Made by a program: the position numbers and the translations under genes. Source: Colletotrichum lupini (lineage: Eukaryota > Ascomycota > Sordariomycetes > Glomerellales > Glomerellaceae). From it: a stretch of DNA of 64,000 bases. Positions 11,949 to 24,168 of this stretch are shown in pieces; positions within the stretch are counted from its first letter, which is position 1; every line of letters begins with the position of its first letter. The stretch covers positions 4,340,001 to 4,404,000 of the forward strand of contig NC_064681.1 in NCBI RefSeq assembly GCF_023278565.1, in the 5' to 3' direction. The notes under the pieces were generated by a model that searched no databases, had not been told where the DNA came from, and was given only the letters and a program-made list of their open reading frames with translations.

Positions 11949-13000
11949 CTAAATGGTGAACTTTGTCAAGTTCTCAGGACCCGTTTCCTGGGCTACTCTC
12001 TTGACTTCCTCCTCTCCCAGCTCTTGGAAGATATCGAAACCCCATCTCGTTTGCCAGTTGAATCTCTTGTTCCTCTCGAGCCCGTTCAACTGCGCAAAGG
12101 CATCCGCCGGCAACTCCTGCACCTTGAAGTTGGACTCTATCCGGCTAGGGGTAACACTCTTGGGCAGAACGACAGTGCCGCGCTGCACACCCCACGAAGC
12201 AAGCAACTGGCCGCCGTCAATGCCGAGCTTCTTGCCCAGCTCACCCACAAGAGGGTCGTCCACCGTTCTCGGCTCACCCGTCTGGTTGTTGCCCAGAGGC
12301 GAATAGGCGGCCAGCTGGATGCCCTTTGACTTGCAGAACTCGAGCAGATCCGGCTGTTGGAGGTACGGATGCGCCTCAATCTGGTTGACGGCGGGAACCG
12401 TCTTGGTCTTTGTCAGAAGATCCTCGATGCGCTGCTTAGTGAAGTTGGAGACACCGATGGCGCGGACTTTGCCGCTTTGGACCAGCTTCTCCATGGCTGC
12501 CCACGTTTCCGCGGGGTCAATGTCGGCCAGCTCGAAGACGCCGTTGGAGTCAATGGGAAACCATTTATCCGACGGCTTGAATGCTCTATAAATGAGGTCA
12601 GTACATGCTTTATTGTGTATCTCTTGCATAACAACAGGCATAAATGAACAAAGAATGAGACTTACACTGGCCAGTGCATCAGGAACAAATCGAGGTAATC
12701 CGTCCCCAAGTCCTTGAGCGTCTTGTCAACACCGGACTCGACATCTTCGGGTGCGTGCTTGGTGTTCCACAGCTTCCCTGTAACAAAGATCTCTGAACGA
12801 GGCACGCCGCTCTTGCGAATGCCCTCACCAACTTCCGCTTCATTGCGGTAGATGGCGGCGCAGTCGATGTGGCGGTAGCCGGAGCGCAGGGCAGTCTCAA
12901 CAGCACGCTCAACCTCGTGAGGTCCAGCTTGCCAGGTGCCGAATCCCACTGCTGGGATCTTTGCACCAGTGTTGAGTGTGAAGTGTGTTGCGAGAGGCAT
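11949..13000 (-). CDS. Aldo/keto reductase
   Basis: Exon 1 is 13000-12666 and exon 2 is 12585-11949. The 80-nt intron has GTAAGT and a TTTATAG acceptor. The product has 323 residues, the usual size for a (beta/alpha)8 aldo-keto reductase. The catalytic tetrad is visible: D46 ([11 protein letters not shown]), Y51, K76 (TGKLWNTKH) and H109 (LFLMHWP). The later motifs [25 protein letters not shown] and [13 protein letters not shown] (NADPH-binding) are intact. It should reduce aldehydes or ketones to alcohols with NADPH in the cytosol and resembles the yeast GCY1/YPR1 type. It diverges from the NRPS-like reductase gene, whose product would be an aldehyde, so it could take that aldehyde on to an alcohol. 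That link is inference. Confidence 0.92.
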
Positions 13001-13675
13001 CTTGAGAGAGTTTCTTGGTGTATGTGCAAGGATTAATGGCGTTTATCCGTGGCTGGTATGGACGCAATTGTTGAACTCTACACAAATCAAGCTGTAATTA
13101 TATAATAATGTGCCCAAAACAGGTCGCTTGATGGAAAAGATCAAGCAGATAATAAATCGCTTTCAGCCACTCTGCCATCGACACTGGATCAAGACATGTG
13201 GCTCCCAACGACTCCATCACCACCGAGTCCGCAGTTGTGATTCAGACTGGCGGATTCTTTTCCTTGGAGCTAGTCACACCCTTGTCGAATCCGTCCAAAC
13301 CCGTCGGCGGAGCCCTCAAAATCCGTCACCTAACCCCAGCAATGAGCGGGGAAACGGATTCATGCCTCCCCCACCAACGGAGACCCTCCTCCAGGTTTCT
13401 GTCCCGCCTCGATCGCCACAAGCGTGGTCCACTCGGAAGAGCGTCAGGCAGGGTATCAGCATGGCGGATGTTGAGGAATTCACTTCATCGGCGTCGGAAC
13501 AATGACGGTCTTGCCTGGGCCGCGGAGCCGTTCTCCATCTCTCAAAAGGGTGGCACATGAACCACTCATCAAGCCATCCGCAACCTCAAAAGCAGGGTGG
13601 TCATCGACTCATCATCAAGAATCCGAAGAACACTCATCGTCGACTTTGGATGAACCACCTGCAACATCGTCCACC
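13001..13675. promoter_or_regulatory. Divergent promoter between aldo-keto reductase and NRPS-like gene
   Basis: These 675 bases contain both upstream regions. An in-frame upstream ATG at 13502 would add 58 Ser/Thr-rich residues to the NRPS-like protein. I treat that stretch as leader because the ATG at 13676 has a better context (CCACCATGA). Confidence 0.5.
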
Positions 13676-16600
13676 ATGAGTCCCCCCTCAGTATACGGTC
13701 CCACGAGCGCGGCGCTCCCGAGCTCCAGCTTGGACGCGAATCCCATCATTGACGCTGCTACCGTGCAGGATTTGGACAATGACGATTCAACGCTCAAGAC
13801 TGTGGACGAGCTGGTCCGCCGGCGCGCCCGGTCGAAACCTGACCAAGTCATCGTGTCTTACCCTTCGTCGGGTATCACATATGTCGACTACACAATGAGG
13901 CAGCTCGACGTTTTTGCCTACCGTGTTGCAAAGTTCTATGAGCAGCGCATCCCTAGCCGTCCCAACTCAGATGAGAAGCCCACGACAGTGGCTGTTCTTG
14001 GCCCCTCCAACTTTGACTACCTCGTCACCATGCTGGCCTTGACCAAGCTTGGACACACGACGCTCTTCTTGTCAACAAGAATCTCACAGGAGGCCATCGA
14101 GTCTCTCATCAGCGTTACAGGTGCCAAGTTCCTGTTGGCTGACAAGAGGTACCTCGAGACGGCCGAGGGAGCCAAGCAGACTTTGCCTCATCTTGATGTC
14201 TTTGAGATTGCCGGCCAGTCAACGTTTGACTTCCCCATCGAAGTCCATGCTGATACCCGTCTGGATTATGGTCGTGATCTCTCAGTTGAGACCAACAACC
14301 TGATCTACATCATTCACTCTAGTGGTGAGTTGTATTCCATGTATTGCCTCTTGAGCAGCACTGACCTTCATAGGCTCGACTGGCTTGCCCAAGCCCATTT
14401 ACCAGACTCAAAAGTCGGCCATCCACAATTACTCCAGCAGCATGAACATGAAGGCCTTCATCACACTACCCCTGTACCACAACCACGGTATCTGCAATCT
14501 GTACCGCGCCATCTACTGCGGAAAGCCCATACACCTGTACAACGCGGATCTCCCATTGACCAGAGAGCACCTCACAAGCATCATGCGCAAGCACAACTTT
14601 GAAATCTTCTACGGCGTGCCCTACGCGCTCAAGCTCCTCGCAGAGACAGACGAGGGCATGGACCTGCTCCGCCAGCTCAAGATCGTCATGTACGGCGGCT
14701 CCGCTTGCCCCGACGACCTCGGCGACACCCTCGTCAACAACGGCGTCAACCTCGTCGGCCACTACGGCGCAACTGAGGTCGGTCAGCTCATGACGTCTTT
14801 CCGCCCTCCCAACGACAAGGTCTGGAACTATGTTCGCGAGCACGAGAAGCTCGCGCCGTACCTCAAGTGGATTCCTCGCGGTCCGAACCTGTTTGAGTGC
14901 TGTGTCCTGCCCGGCTGGCCTGCCAAGGTAGCCACGAACCAGGAGGATGGATCGTACTGCACAAAGGATCTGTTTGAGCCTCACCCGACGATCCCCAAGG
15001 CGTGGAAGTACATTGCCAGACTTGACGACACCATTGCACTCGTCAACGGCGAGAAGTTCAACCCCGTCCACATGGAGGGCACGATCCGCTCCAACAAGAA
15101 CATCACAGAGTGCGTCATCTTCGGCGTCGGTCGCCCATCTCTCGGTGCCCTCGTCGTTCCAGCTGCGGCGCTGGCTGGCAAGAGCAATGATGAGATTCTT
15201 GAGATTGTTTGGCCCGTAGTAGAGAGCGCGAGCAAGTCCGTTGAGGCCTATGCCCGTGTCTCCAAGAACATGATCAAGCTTCTCCCTTACGACTGCGAGT
15301 ATCCCAGAACCGACAAGGGCAGCGTCATTCGCCAGGCCTTCTACAAGCGGTACGCTAAGGATATTGACGAGGTCTACGACAATGCAGACGCGGCCAGCGG
15401 CGACTTGAAGAAGTTTAGCGTTCCTGAGTTGCAAGATTTCATCCGCCAGGGCCTCGTCCAGACTCTTTCAAAGAAGGTCCAGCTGGATGACGATACCGAC
15501 TTCTTCTCACTTGGTCTCGACTCCCTGCAGGCTATCCAAATGCGTTCCGATATCCTGAGGACGGTTGACATTGGCGACAACAAGCTTGGCCAGACTGTTG
15601 TGTTTGATCATCCGTCGATCAACAAGTTGAGCGCTTACCTTTACAGTCTCGGTACTGGAGAGGGCGTTCAGGCCGATGCTCCCATCGAAAGCGAGATGCA
15701 AGAGCTTATTGACAAGTACGGCAACTTTGGTCCCATCGAGTCAGCTTCTAGATCCTCAGTCGTAAGTTGATATCCCAAGCAACGTCCCTCTCGCACCTCT
15801 GTACTAACATCCCATAGGCCGTCACCGGCGCTACTGGTTCTCTCGGAGCGCATATTGTCGCCAAGCTTGCCGCAGACCCGACCATCAAGACCATCTACTG
15901 CTTCACCCGTGCAAGCTCCGACGCCGACGCAGTCCGCCGCGTCAACAGCTCCCTCATCCAGCGCAGGCTCTACCACGCGCTGCCCGCCTCCTCCCGCAGA
16001 AAGCTCGTCGCACTGTCCACTGACCTCGCCGATGCCAAGCTCGGTCTCTCCGACGAACTGTACCGCCAGGTCAAGCAGGATCTCCGCCTCGTCATCCACG
16101 CCGCCTGGTCAGTCAACTTCAACATGCGCCTCTCAAGTTTCGCAAAGGGCAACATTGCTGGCGTCAACCACCTCATCGCCCTGTGCAAGGCCGCCGGCGA
16201 CGTCGAGACCGGAGCATCTTCCCCTGCCTCGTTCAACTTCTGCTCTTCCGTCAGCACCGTCGCGCGCGCGACGACGATCCCCGTCCCCGAATCCGTCCCC
16301 GATCTCGAATGGGCTCAGGGTATGGGATACGCCCAGTCCAAGGTCGTCGCCGAGCACCTCTGCGCCAAGGCAACCAAGGCCGGAATCAAGTCCCGCGTCC
16401 TGCGCATCGGCCAGATCGTCGCAGACACCCAACACGGCGTCTGGAACGCAACGGAAGCCATTCCCCTCATGCTCCAAACGGCAATCACCGTCGGCGCCCT
16501 CCCCAAACTCCAAGAGACACCCTCCTGGCTGCCTGTAGACACCGTCGCGCAAGGCGTCATCGACATCTCCCTCTCTGACGCAGACGGCGTCTTCACTAAC

Positions 16601-17473
16601 GTCGCGAACCCCAAGATGTTCAGCTGGACCAACGATCTCCTCCCTGCCCTCAAGGCCGCTGGCCTCGAGTTCGAAGAGGTCGAGCCCAAGGAGTGGATCC
16701 GTCGCCTGCGCGCCTCAAACCCGGATCCCGCCGCCAACCCGCCAATCAAGCTCGTCGACTTCTTCGCGTCAAAGTATGACAAGGACGAGTTCTCGCCATC
16801 CAAGACGTATGTCACCGACAATGCCTGCTCTCTCTCACGGGCGCTGGCCCAAGCGCCCGTGTTGGATCAGAAGCTTGTCGACAACTTTGTCCGATACTTC
16901 AAGGCCAACCACTGGGTCAAAAAGAACGAAGTCTCAGCCAAGACGGTCGTCATGATTGCGGGCCCTTGCGGCAGCGGAAAGTCTACGCTGGCTACCTCTC
17001 TGGCCTCTTCTCTTAAGGCACCCTTCATCGAGGGCGACTCTCTGCATTCCAAGGCATCCATCGAGAAGATGGGCAGCAACGTCGCCTTGACTGACGAGGA
17101 TCGGTCTCTATGGCTTAGCCGCATTGGTAAGAGAGCGTCTGAAGCCCTCGGAGATCTGGGCTACGACTCTGTCGTCGTCAGCTGCTCGGCTCTGAGGAAG
17201 TCGTATCGCGATACCCTGCGAAGCGTCTTTGCAGAGCAGGAGGGCGTCAAGGTTGTCTTCCTCGACCTCCAGGCCAGTCCTGAGACGCTTGTTAGCAGGA
17301 TGAACGAGCGCAAGGGTCACTACATGCTGGCGAGCATGGTCGAGGGACAGGTTGAGGTATATGAGGCTGCCGGTGTCGCGGAGTTGGATGTCCTCCCCGT
17401 TGAAGCTGAGGGCACACCGGAACAGGTTTTTGAAGAGGCCAAGTGGCTGCTTGAACAGATTGGATTGAACTGA
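13676..17473 (+). CDS. NRPS-like adenylation-carrier-thioester reductase fused to a gluconokinase-type kinase
   Basis: Exons 13676-14324, 14374-15761 and 15818-17473; 3693 nt and 1230 residues. Residues about 30-570 form an AMP-binding adenylation domain: GSTGLPKP (A3 loop), YGATEVG (A5), WKYIARLDD with NGEKFNP (A7/A8). A carrier domain follows with DFFSLGLDSLQ, whose S600 should carry phosphopantetheine. Residues about 680-1010 are a NAD(P)H thioester reductase of the SDR type (VTGATGSLG at 681; Y850 and K854 in GYAQSKVVAEHL). The reading frame then runs without a break into a P-loop kinase, residues about 1055-1230. It has GPCGSGKST (1061-1069), EGDSLHS (1084-1090), LTDEDR, VVVSCSALRKSYRD and MNERKGHYM, which match the thermoresistant-gluconokinase family. 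The first three domains should activate a carboxylic acid and release it as an aldehyde. The kinase's role is unknown. Neighbours are a regulator and an aldo-keto reductase. Confidence 0.9.
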
Positions 17474-17644
17474 ATTGTTGCTAGGTAAAGCATTACAAGG
17501 GCATATTATTGGCGTTAAGGATAATGGGTGCTACGGTGCATGTAATCATGATAAATCTTTATGCGTTTGAGAAATAAAATTGGTATAACCTCAGAATTCC
17601 TCCTGTCGCATCTGGTCGCCCTTGTCATCAATCGTGATGTTGAA

Positions 17645-18196
17645 TCAATCAGTCGTAAGCACATCATCTAGCTTTTTGCTACAGCATAATCGCCATCCTC
17701 CCCGATCCCGGTGCATGACCACTCTCGAGTTGTCGTTCCTGTCTTCTGAACCGTTGACGGTGTACGTGAAATATGCTGATACGCCGATACACGAATGGAT
17801 CTTTTCGTTTAGTCTCCCATGGGGCGTGTTCCAAAGTAATTGCCCTTTGCCGATGGAGGGGCAATCTGAGCAGCCCATCCCCGTGGGGCAGATCCAGTGT
17901 CGGAGTTGCGTACAGTGATGACAGAGGTACAGCTCTTGACTGCTTATGTCCTTGAGAATGAGGAAGAGGAAGTTGTTGAGTCTCTTGTCGCTTGTCCTTA
18001 GTTTTGGAAGGGTCGTCTGAGACAGGAGACCGTAAAGAGATTTGCAGGTAAGGGCCAGACACATGGCGGACTCCGTGGGGAGGTGGGAGGCTATTTCGAA
18101 CATGATGTCGGGTATTTGACGAAGAAGAATCGGTAGATCTGCCAAGCACACTTTCTTCATGCCTGAGAGCGTTTCTATTGGCGTGATGTCCGACAT
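17645..18196 (-). CDS. F-box protein, possibly truncated by an in-frame stop
   Basis: Single exon starting at ATG 18196 (MSDITPIETL), 183 residues. Residues about 28-60 (IPDIMFEIASHL, then CLALTCKSLYGLL) fit an F-box, the segment that would bind Skp1 in an SCF ubiquitin ligase. Cysteines at CHHC and GCSDC could bind zinc. The ORF stops at TGA 17645-17647. The same frame then continues for 17 acidic codons ending DDKGDQMRQEEF before a TGA at 17591. That tail has a coding look, so the first stop may be a nonsense change, or a 42-nt intron may remove it. It is convergent with the NRPS-like gene. Substrates cannot be predicted. Confidence 0.6.
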   Translation of the reverse strand: MSDITPIETLSGMKKVCLADLPILLRQIPDIMFEIASHLPTESAMCLALTCKSLYGLLSQTTLPKLRTSDKRLNNFLFLILKDISSQELYLCHHCTQLRHWICPTGMGCSDCPSIGKGQLLWNTPHGRLNEKIHSCIGVSAYFTYTVNGSEDRNDNSRVVMHRDRGGWRLCCSKKLDDVLTTD

Positions 18197-19319
18197 CGTG
18201 ATGACACCTGTGCGGGCTGCTGAAAAGGTCACGATGAGGAGTGGTCACCCTTGCTCGTGCCGGAATACGAGGTCGTGGGGATGGCCGTTATGAGCCTCCA
18301 GGCACGGCCGTTGAAGGAGCCGACTTCTGGAACGATTGGGTCTGTGGTTCTTTGTCGATGATGGCGTGTCATGACCAAATGCTTTGACTCGAACAGCGGC
18401 GAGGACTAGGCCAGAACGCACTTAGAGGGTCAAAGTTTTGCGGCTACCATCTCTTCGGGACAAGACACAAAGGCCATCGGAAATGAACAGTCTAATTGCA
18501 AACTTGACTAGAGATTTTTCTAAGACGCGTTCTAAAGGCTCGAGTCGCGCTGCTTTCTAGACACGTGAAACGTGTCTGTCCTCCTATCACCATCATCATA
18601 TTCTACTTTCGGGGGCCTCCCTTTCTTCCATTCTCCTCTCCTTGTACCAATGTCATATCAAAATATTAGTTATTTTTTCACACACAGATCGCTCTTTGTT
18701 TTCTGAACATCTTGTAGTCATTTTGAGGTCACAACACTGGATAGTGAATTGCAGCAAAAGTCGCCGCATCGTCTCAACCTCAAATATAAATAGAAATCTT
18801 TGTTATCTATCCTGAGAAGCCTGAAATCTTCTCATGGAACCGCAGACTATTCTTAGGACAAGGGTGCGCAGTCTCCGATGGATCGGAAGTCCCGGATATT
18901 ATAAATCGAGAGATTATAAGCATACAACAGGAATCCGCTTGACGAAATATCACTAATCTTCAATTCAGCTGTAGAAGATTTAAGGGTTCTCTGTCGCAAT
19001 AACCAATTCGATTTAAAGGGCATTGTTCACCGCCCGTATGTTTGATGCTTATAAGTGAAGGTGTTGAGAAAAATTAGCAACGGAAACAAAATAGCTCCGA
19101 CTCTTCCACTGCAAAAATACATCCGAGTCGCCTTAAGGACACTCGATATTTGGCCAAGACTCGGAAGTAGATTGAAAGACTGAATTTTCTGCAAACGTAA
19201 TTTGATGTTTTATAAAATTAGGAGCGCCGGATCTCCAAGATTGGAGCATTTGATGCATCGAAAGAAAGTTCACCAAGGTCTTTTGCTCTTTCACCATCAC
19301 CAGACGTACCGACACCGTC
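18197..19319. other. Intergenic region upstream of the metallo-hydrolase gene
   Basis: About 1.1 kb, AT-rich between 18600 and 19250. No gene, RNA or repeat was recognised. It holds both the F-box gene's promoter and that of the rightward hydrolase. Confidence 0.4.
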
Positions 19320-20360
19320 ATGTTTAGTAAGATCATCACCGCCGTCGCTCTATCAGGAGTGATTGAGAAGGCTTTTGCGTCATGCACTTGCGACCTCAAG
19401 GTCGAAAGCTACATCAGCCCAGGGTTCTCGTTGGATGTTGTGTCGTCTCTGATCATTGGCTCTCAAGCCGCTGCGATCATCGATTTGCCTCTTGCCGTTG
19501 CCGACGCGGAAACCCTGGCTCAATGGGTTAAGAACACAACTGACAAACCTCTCTTGGCGGCTTTCACAACGCATAATCACCCTGATCACTATCTGAGCGG
19601 GAAAGCATTCCTTCAGCACTTCCCTGAGGCCAAGCACTACGCCACGCCAGAGACGGTGCATGGGATCCAGAACGAGGCTATCAACAAAGTCAGCATTCCT
19701 GTTTGAATTTCGAAAGCAATGCTAATAACAGAGTTCTAGACTGAATTCTGGTCTGCCGCTTATGGCCCCGGCATCATCGCCCCCGTCCCCGCGATTCCGA
19801 CTGCCTACAACTTCTCCTTCTTCACCCTCCCAGGCGACGAAAAGTGCCCGATCGAAATACTCAAGAACATTGGCGGCGATACTATTGATCTATCTTCATT
19901 TTGGATTCCGTCTACCAAGACACTAATCGCAGGGGACGTCGTCTACGGTCACCAGATGCATGCCTGGCTCGCCGATCTTCTTACGCCCGCCCTTACAGAG
20001 TCTTGGCTCACGACCCTCGACTTCATCACGGGCATCAGACCTAGTCTTGTCATACCGGGACACGCGCTGGCGTCCACTACCTTCAGTGCGCTCGCCGATG
20101 TCCATCATACAAGAGATTATGTTTCTTTCTTCCAGAAGAATATCGAAGCCAGGGGTCCCGACTTTTACACCCCGCGGGAAATTTCGAGCATGATAGAGGC
20201 TGCTTTCCCTGGCTTGACAAACTTGACGTCTTCGACAACTTCGGCTACCTTGCTCAACATCACGTCGGAGAATTTTGGCCGAGGTGGACAACGACAAGTA
20301 CACTACTTCGACTTGACTGTTTATAACGATACGAATGTCTTGGATGGTTGGCGCCTGTGA
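19320..20360 (+). CDS. Secreted metallo-beta-lactamase-fold hydrolase
   Basis: Exon 1 starts at ATG 19320; exon 2 is 19740-20360. The intron ends at CTAG 19739 after the branch site GCTAATAAC. Its donor is either GTCAGC at 19689 (51 nt) or GTTTGA at 19701 (39 nt). Both keep the frame, giving 329 or 333 residues. The N-terminus (MFSKIITAVALSG to ASCTC) looks like a signal peptide, so the enzyme is probably secreted. The MBL metal motif is THNHPDH (H85, H87, D89, H90). Further ligands are probably D in AGDVVYGH and H in IPGHA. Several NxS/T sites in the C-terminal part fit secretion. The family includes lactonases, lactamases and sulfatases; I cannot choose among them. It is convergent with the PI-PLC-like gene. 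Confidence 0.8.
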
Positions 20361-20785
20361 TAGTGTGTCACAGTAGACGAGAACTAAAGAAAATTAAGTT
20401 CTAAGCCTAAGCCTATCGGATAAAAGGTGTTTTAAGATTATAGCTTTGGCCTGCGACTAAAATTTGAACAAGACGTCTATAACCAACTCGTTCTCTACAT
20501 GTATTTATATTACTGATCTCTTTTAGTCAAGGAGACATAAGTAGGGGTATGAGCCAATGAATGGTAGCGAATTCCGTCTTTGACTGACAATCGGTCGGAC
20601 AATGAGAATGTATACATATACGTATATAGATCGTAATAGTCCTTTATAGCAGGGTTATACAATTCGATTTGACTCCTACTGTTTTAAGCACGAAAAGCAA
20701 ACATTACGTACAAACTGACCAGGGGAAAACCGGGCTAACCGATAAAAAACCCCCAGTCTATAGTACTCTTCGACATGAGTCGCAT
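20361..20785. other. Intergenic region between convergent genes
   Basis: About 425 AT-rich bases holding the 3' regions of two convergent genes. Nothing else was recognised. Confidence 0.4.
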
Positions 20786-22673
20786 TCAGGCCTGAACATC
20801 TTTCCATACAAGATACAGGTACGCGCCACTTCTCCCATGATTGATGTCTGTACTTATTCCGTCCCATCCAGCATTAATCGCATCAGCGAGAGAAACAGAG
20901 TCGTTGGGAGATCTCCATAGCTGTACTTCACTGATCCTGGTAGGCAACTTCAAATCTTGCGAAGTGACCACATACCGGAAGTCGCCGCCAGCTCCTTTAG
21001 CCAAGTCCCCTCCGAGTGCCGGATCGCTATCGCCAGTGATCTCAATGCTTAATCCAGTGACGGCTTGGGATGGGTCCGTTGTAAATGATTTTACGACGTA
21101 AGTATACTCTCCACCGAAACTATTGTTACAATCTGGGCTACCCAGATCTCCACTCTCGTCCACGCAAGTGCCAGGCGGGAAGAAACTCGAGTCGTTGGAC
21201 GCCTGGACTGTGAGAGCTGAGACATATCGCTGGGTGGGAGCGGGAGGATTCGGAGAGACGTTCCCGTAAACCTTTTTGTTGATAGCCATAGCTAGCGCGG
21301 TCGTGTTGGTATTCTCAACCCAATCCACCAGGATGACGTTAGGAAAAGCCGACTGCGTGCAAGCCCAAAGGAGGTTTTGGGACAAGGGTATACTTGCTTT
21401 GCCAGCAAGTTCCTGTATGGTAGGATCGGTGAGGCTTGATGGCGTCAAGGTCCATGACACAAGATGAAGCTGATCGATGACTTGGCCAGTCGTGTCTTTC
21501 TGATAGTTCTCAAGCTTTGAAAGCTGATCTTGATTCATCTTATTCACATCCGTAGTGTCGGAATACACGTTGTACGTGAGTAAGTTTGCTTGGGAAAAGA
21601 TGCCCTTCCCCTGGAATGAGGAGTCAGGTAAGATGTTGTCCACATCAAGGCAGACTAACACAGAGGCCGTCCCATTTCCAATGAATGAGCTCAAAGTATT
21701 GTTGAACACCAGTCCTGTTGTGTAGTCTGCGTTGATCAACGCGAGATTAGACAAATCCTGGGTCAGCTGAGTGAAAAGTGTGGACCACTGGCCGACTGAT
21801 AGGTCGGCATAATCGTTTGTCGAATCGTATCCATGCGAAAGGTCCAAAATAATCAGCTCGGCATACTGTTGAGTGAATTTGTTGATGTCGGAAACAATAT
21901 CGCTCATGCTTTGACCATAACATCCAACCTCACCGATAGTCGAGTTCGAAGAGAAATGGCCGGCTCTGAAGTCACCTTCCGCGGCCATGACCGGCCTGAC
22001 GTCAAGATATCTGGACCCGTTCACGAGCTGTTGGTAAATAGTGGTTGGCTGGGTCTGAATGATACCACCAGCCACGGCGGCACTGCCCTCTTGAGTCAAA
22101 CCATCTGGGTTAAGAACACCCATGCCAGCATCATGACTTCCTGGCATACAGATTTGCTTCAAGGGTAAAGTACCCAAAGTAGCCAAGTTTTGGTGCATCC
22201 AGTCGGGCTGTGAAAATGAGGATAACATGTTGTTGATAGTGCCGATAAGCACGAAAGGGTTGCTACCGTTGTGGACAAAGCCGAGTATGAGCCATTCACC
22301 TTCTGGCATCGTGGGAGTCGAAAACCCATCGATCCTGGCAAGCAATCTCGGAGGGTCATCATTTGCTCGAATGCTGAAAGAATACCCCGTATCACCGACT
22401 GTATAAGTGCTAGTGACTTGTGTGTCGCTTTCTTTAACGCCAATAGTTTCTTTAAACTCAAAGTAAGAAAAATCGGTAGTCCCTGTCATTAATCAGTTGG
22501 GATGTTCGCCGCATATTTGGATTCTAAACAACCAAGAAGCGACGTTACGTACCTGGAGAGATTGAAGCACCTGGGTCCCATTTGTTCATCTGGTATCCAT
22601 CATGACCAGGAGCAGTATTAGTAAAAGTGTACGGTGTACCATTGAGAATTTGAAGATACGCGCCGGCACCCAT
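20786..22673 (-). CDS. PI-PLC X-domain-like phosphodiesterase
   Basis: Exon 1 is 22673-22553 (MGAGAYLQILNGTPYTF) and exon 2 is 22482-20786. The 70-nt intron has GTACGT and GACAG. The product has 605 residues. The segment MPGSHDAGM (H157) and, downstream, RYLDVRP and RAGHFS (H216) match the X-domain of PI-specific phospholipase C-like phosphodiesterases, a TIM barrel using two histidines. The N-terminal 130 residues (GTPYTFTN, SFSIRANDD) resemble a beta-sandwich membrane-binding module. The C-terminus has a second beta-rich section ending SGAYLYLVWKDVQA. There is no signal peptide. The canonical Ca2+ site of eukaryotic PLCs is not evident, as in bacterial-type PI-PLCs. The substrate (phosphoinositide or GPI-type lipid) is inferred from family only. 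Confidence 0.82.
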
Positions 22674-24168
22674 ATTGAATGATTCGAAGTCGAAGTGTTG
22701 TTTAGTATGAAAGTGTGAATGGTGCAGAGGGTTGTTCGAATTTCAATGGCTGTAGAGAGTAACAAGTACTTGTGAGGTGCTTGAATCTACAACTTGTAGT
22801 GGCCTTTGAAGTAAACTGACTGCTTGGTGATATTGCGATGACTATCAGGGCGGATAGAAAAGATTATATAGATCTGGTTAAAGTCTCTGAACATCCTGTG
22901 GCGAGCTAAGAGAACCCTACTAGGTAGTCATAACCGCATAAACACCGGTCTTCGAAAATGTCTAGAACTCATAGTGTGCGGTGGGCACGCATTCTCGGTT
23001 TCAGACGAATCAGGTGTTTCGAAGCAATCGAACTATTTGACTGTGAACGGTTTGACTGTAATCGAGATATTGATGCCGTTTTCAGAAGAGTCTGGACTAT
23101 TGTCCCGTAGCTGTATGCTACCTGGATACAGGACTCCGTGCCACCTGCTGCTTATAATGCAAGGAGCAAGGAACCAACCCCACCTCAGGTGTGATTGAAA
23201 GTCTCCCAACGCCATTAGCTTAACACATTACCAAAATTCTATCAGAAATGGGCATTCATTATCACCGCATAAGGCGCATTCAGCGAATGTGGCGGCATTC
23301 TCAGCTAGAAACCAAGGAAATAATAGCTCGCGGTGGTTCCACCTGGCGTTCTGATGGCATACATCCTCGTCTCAATAGAATAGATGGGTATGTCCGTCTG
23401 AGTCTCCTCAGGCGATGCAAAGGAGCATAGGCTCGGCGGCGTGGCAGAGTGAAGTGGTGATAGTGGTCGGCCATTGTGCCTAATCCAGAAATTTGATTGC
23501 TGTCATATGGATTTGTTTGTCCAACCCGGTGGCTGCGCTGCAAAGCTGAACTGCCATTGTCTCAGACTGTGTGATTATCAAGACAAGCTAGGCAAGCTGC
23601 GCTAAGTATGTCCAGAAGCAACATAGCCCAGAGTCTAGATCCACTGCAATTGTGGCCAGCTGAACGATTTATGTGGGATGGGAATTGCACGGAAGCGGGT
23701 GCTTTCTGCGTTTGTCGAAGGTGCAAACTTGGCACTAGAGTCTGCTTCTCGCTTACCGAAGCAACTCTACCGGTACCATAGGAGCCCACAATACTCAGAT
23801 TTGCGCTAGTTCGCGCTCCCGCTATTCTTACTCAGGCCCTAGCTGATATACACATGAGTACAGGATTAGGGTGTCAGTGGAAGGCATTGTCGAGTCCTTG
23901 GTAATGATCGAGACCTAACACCCTGTGAGTTTCTTCGGTGTACTGCTTCTGTTTATTGGAAAGATCAGCAAACGCACAAGTTGTGGACAAGTTAATAATC
24001 GCAATTGAAGACCGTTTGTCTATTTTCCATTGGAGAAATGTCCGATGTACATGATTGCTAAACGTCTCACCACATGCTCGATATCATTAGTGTTCTCAAG
24101 TCATCTGCCAGCGTTGTTGACTACTAGTAATTACCCGCACTACCAAATTGAAACAGGTATTCTCTCAT
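22674..24168. other. Gene-free intergenic region
   Basis: About 1.5 kb. All ORFs are short, fall on both strands and lack motifs or good start contexts. The segment next to 22674 is the promoter of the PI-PLC-like gene. No repeat or RNA gene was recognised. Confidence 0.4.

Noticed and set aside
14466..15434. 322-codon open frame on the minus strand
   Set aside because: Antisense to the adenylation domain of the NRPS-like gene; no domain or start context of its own.
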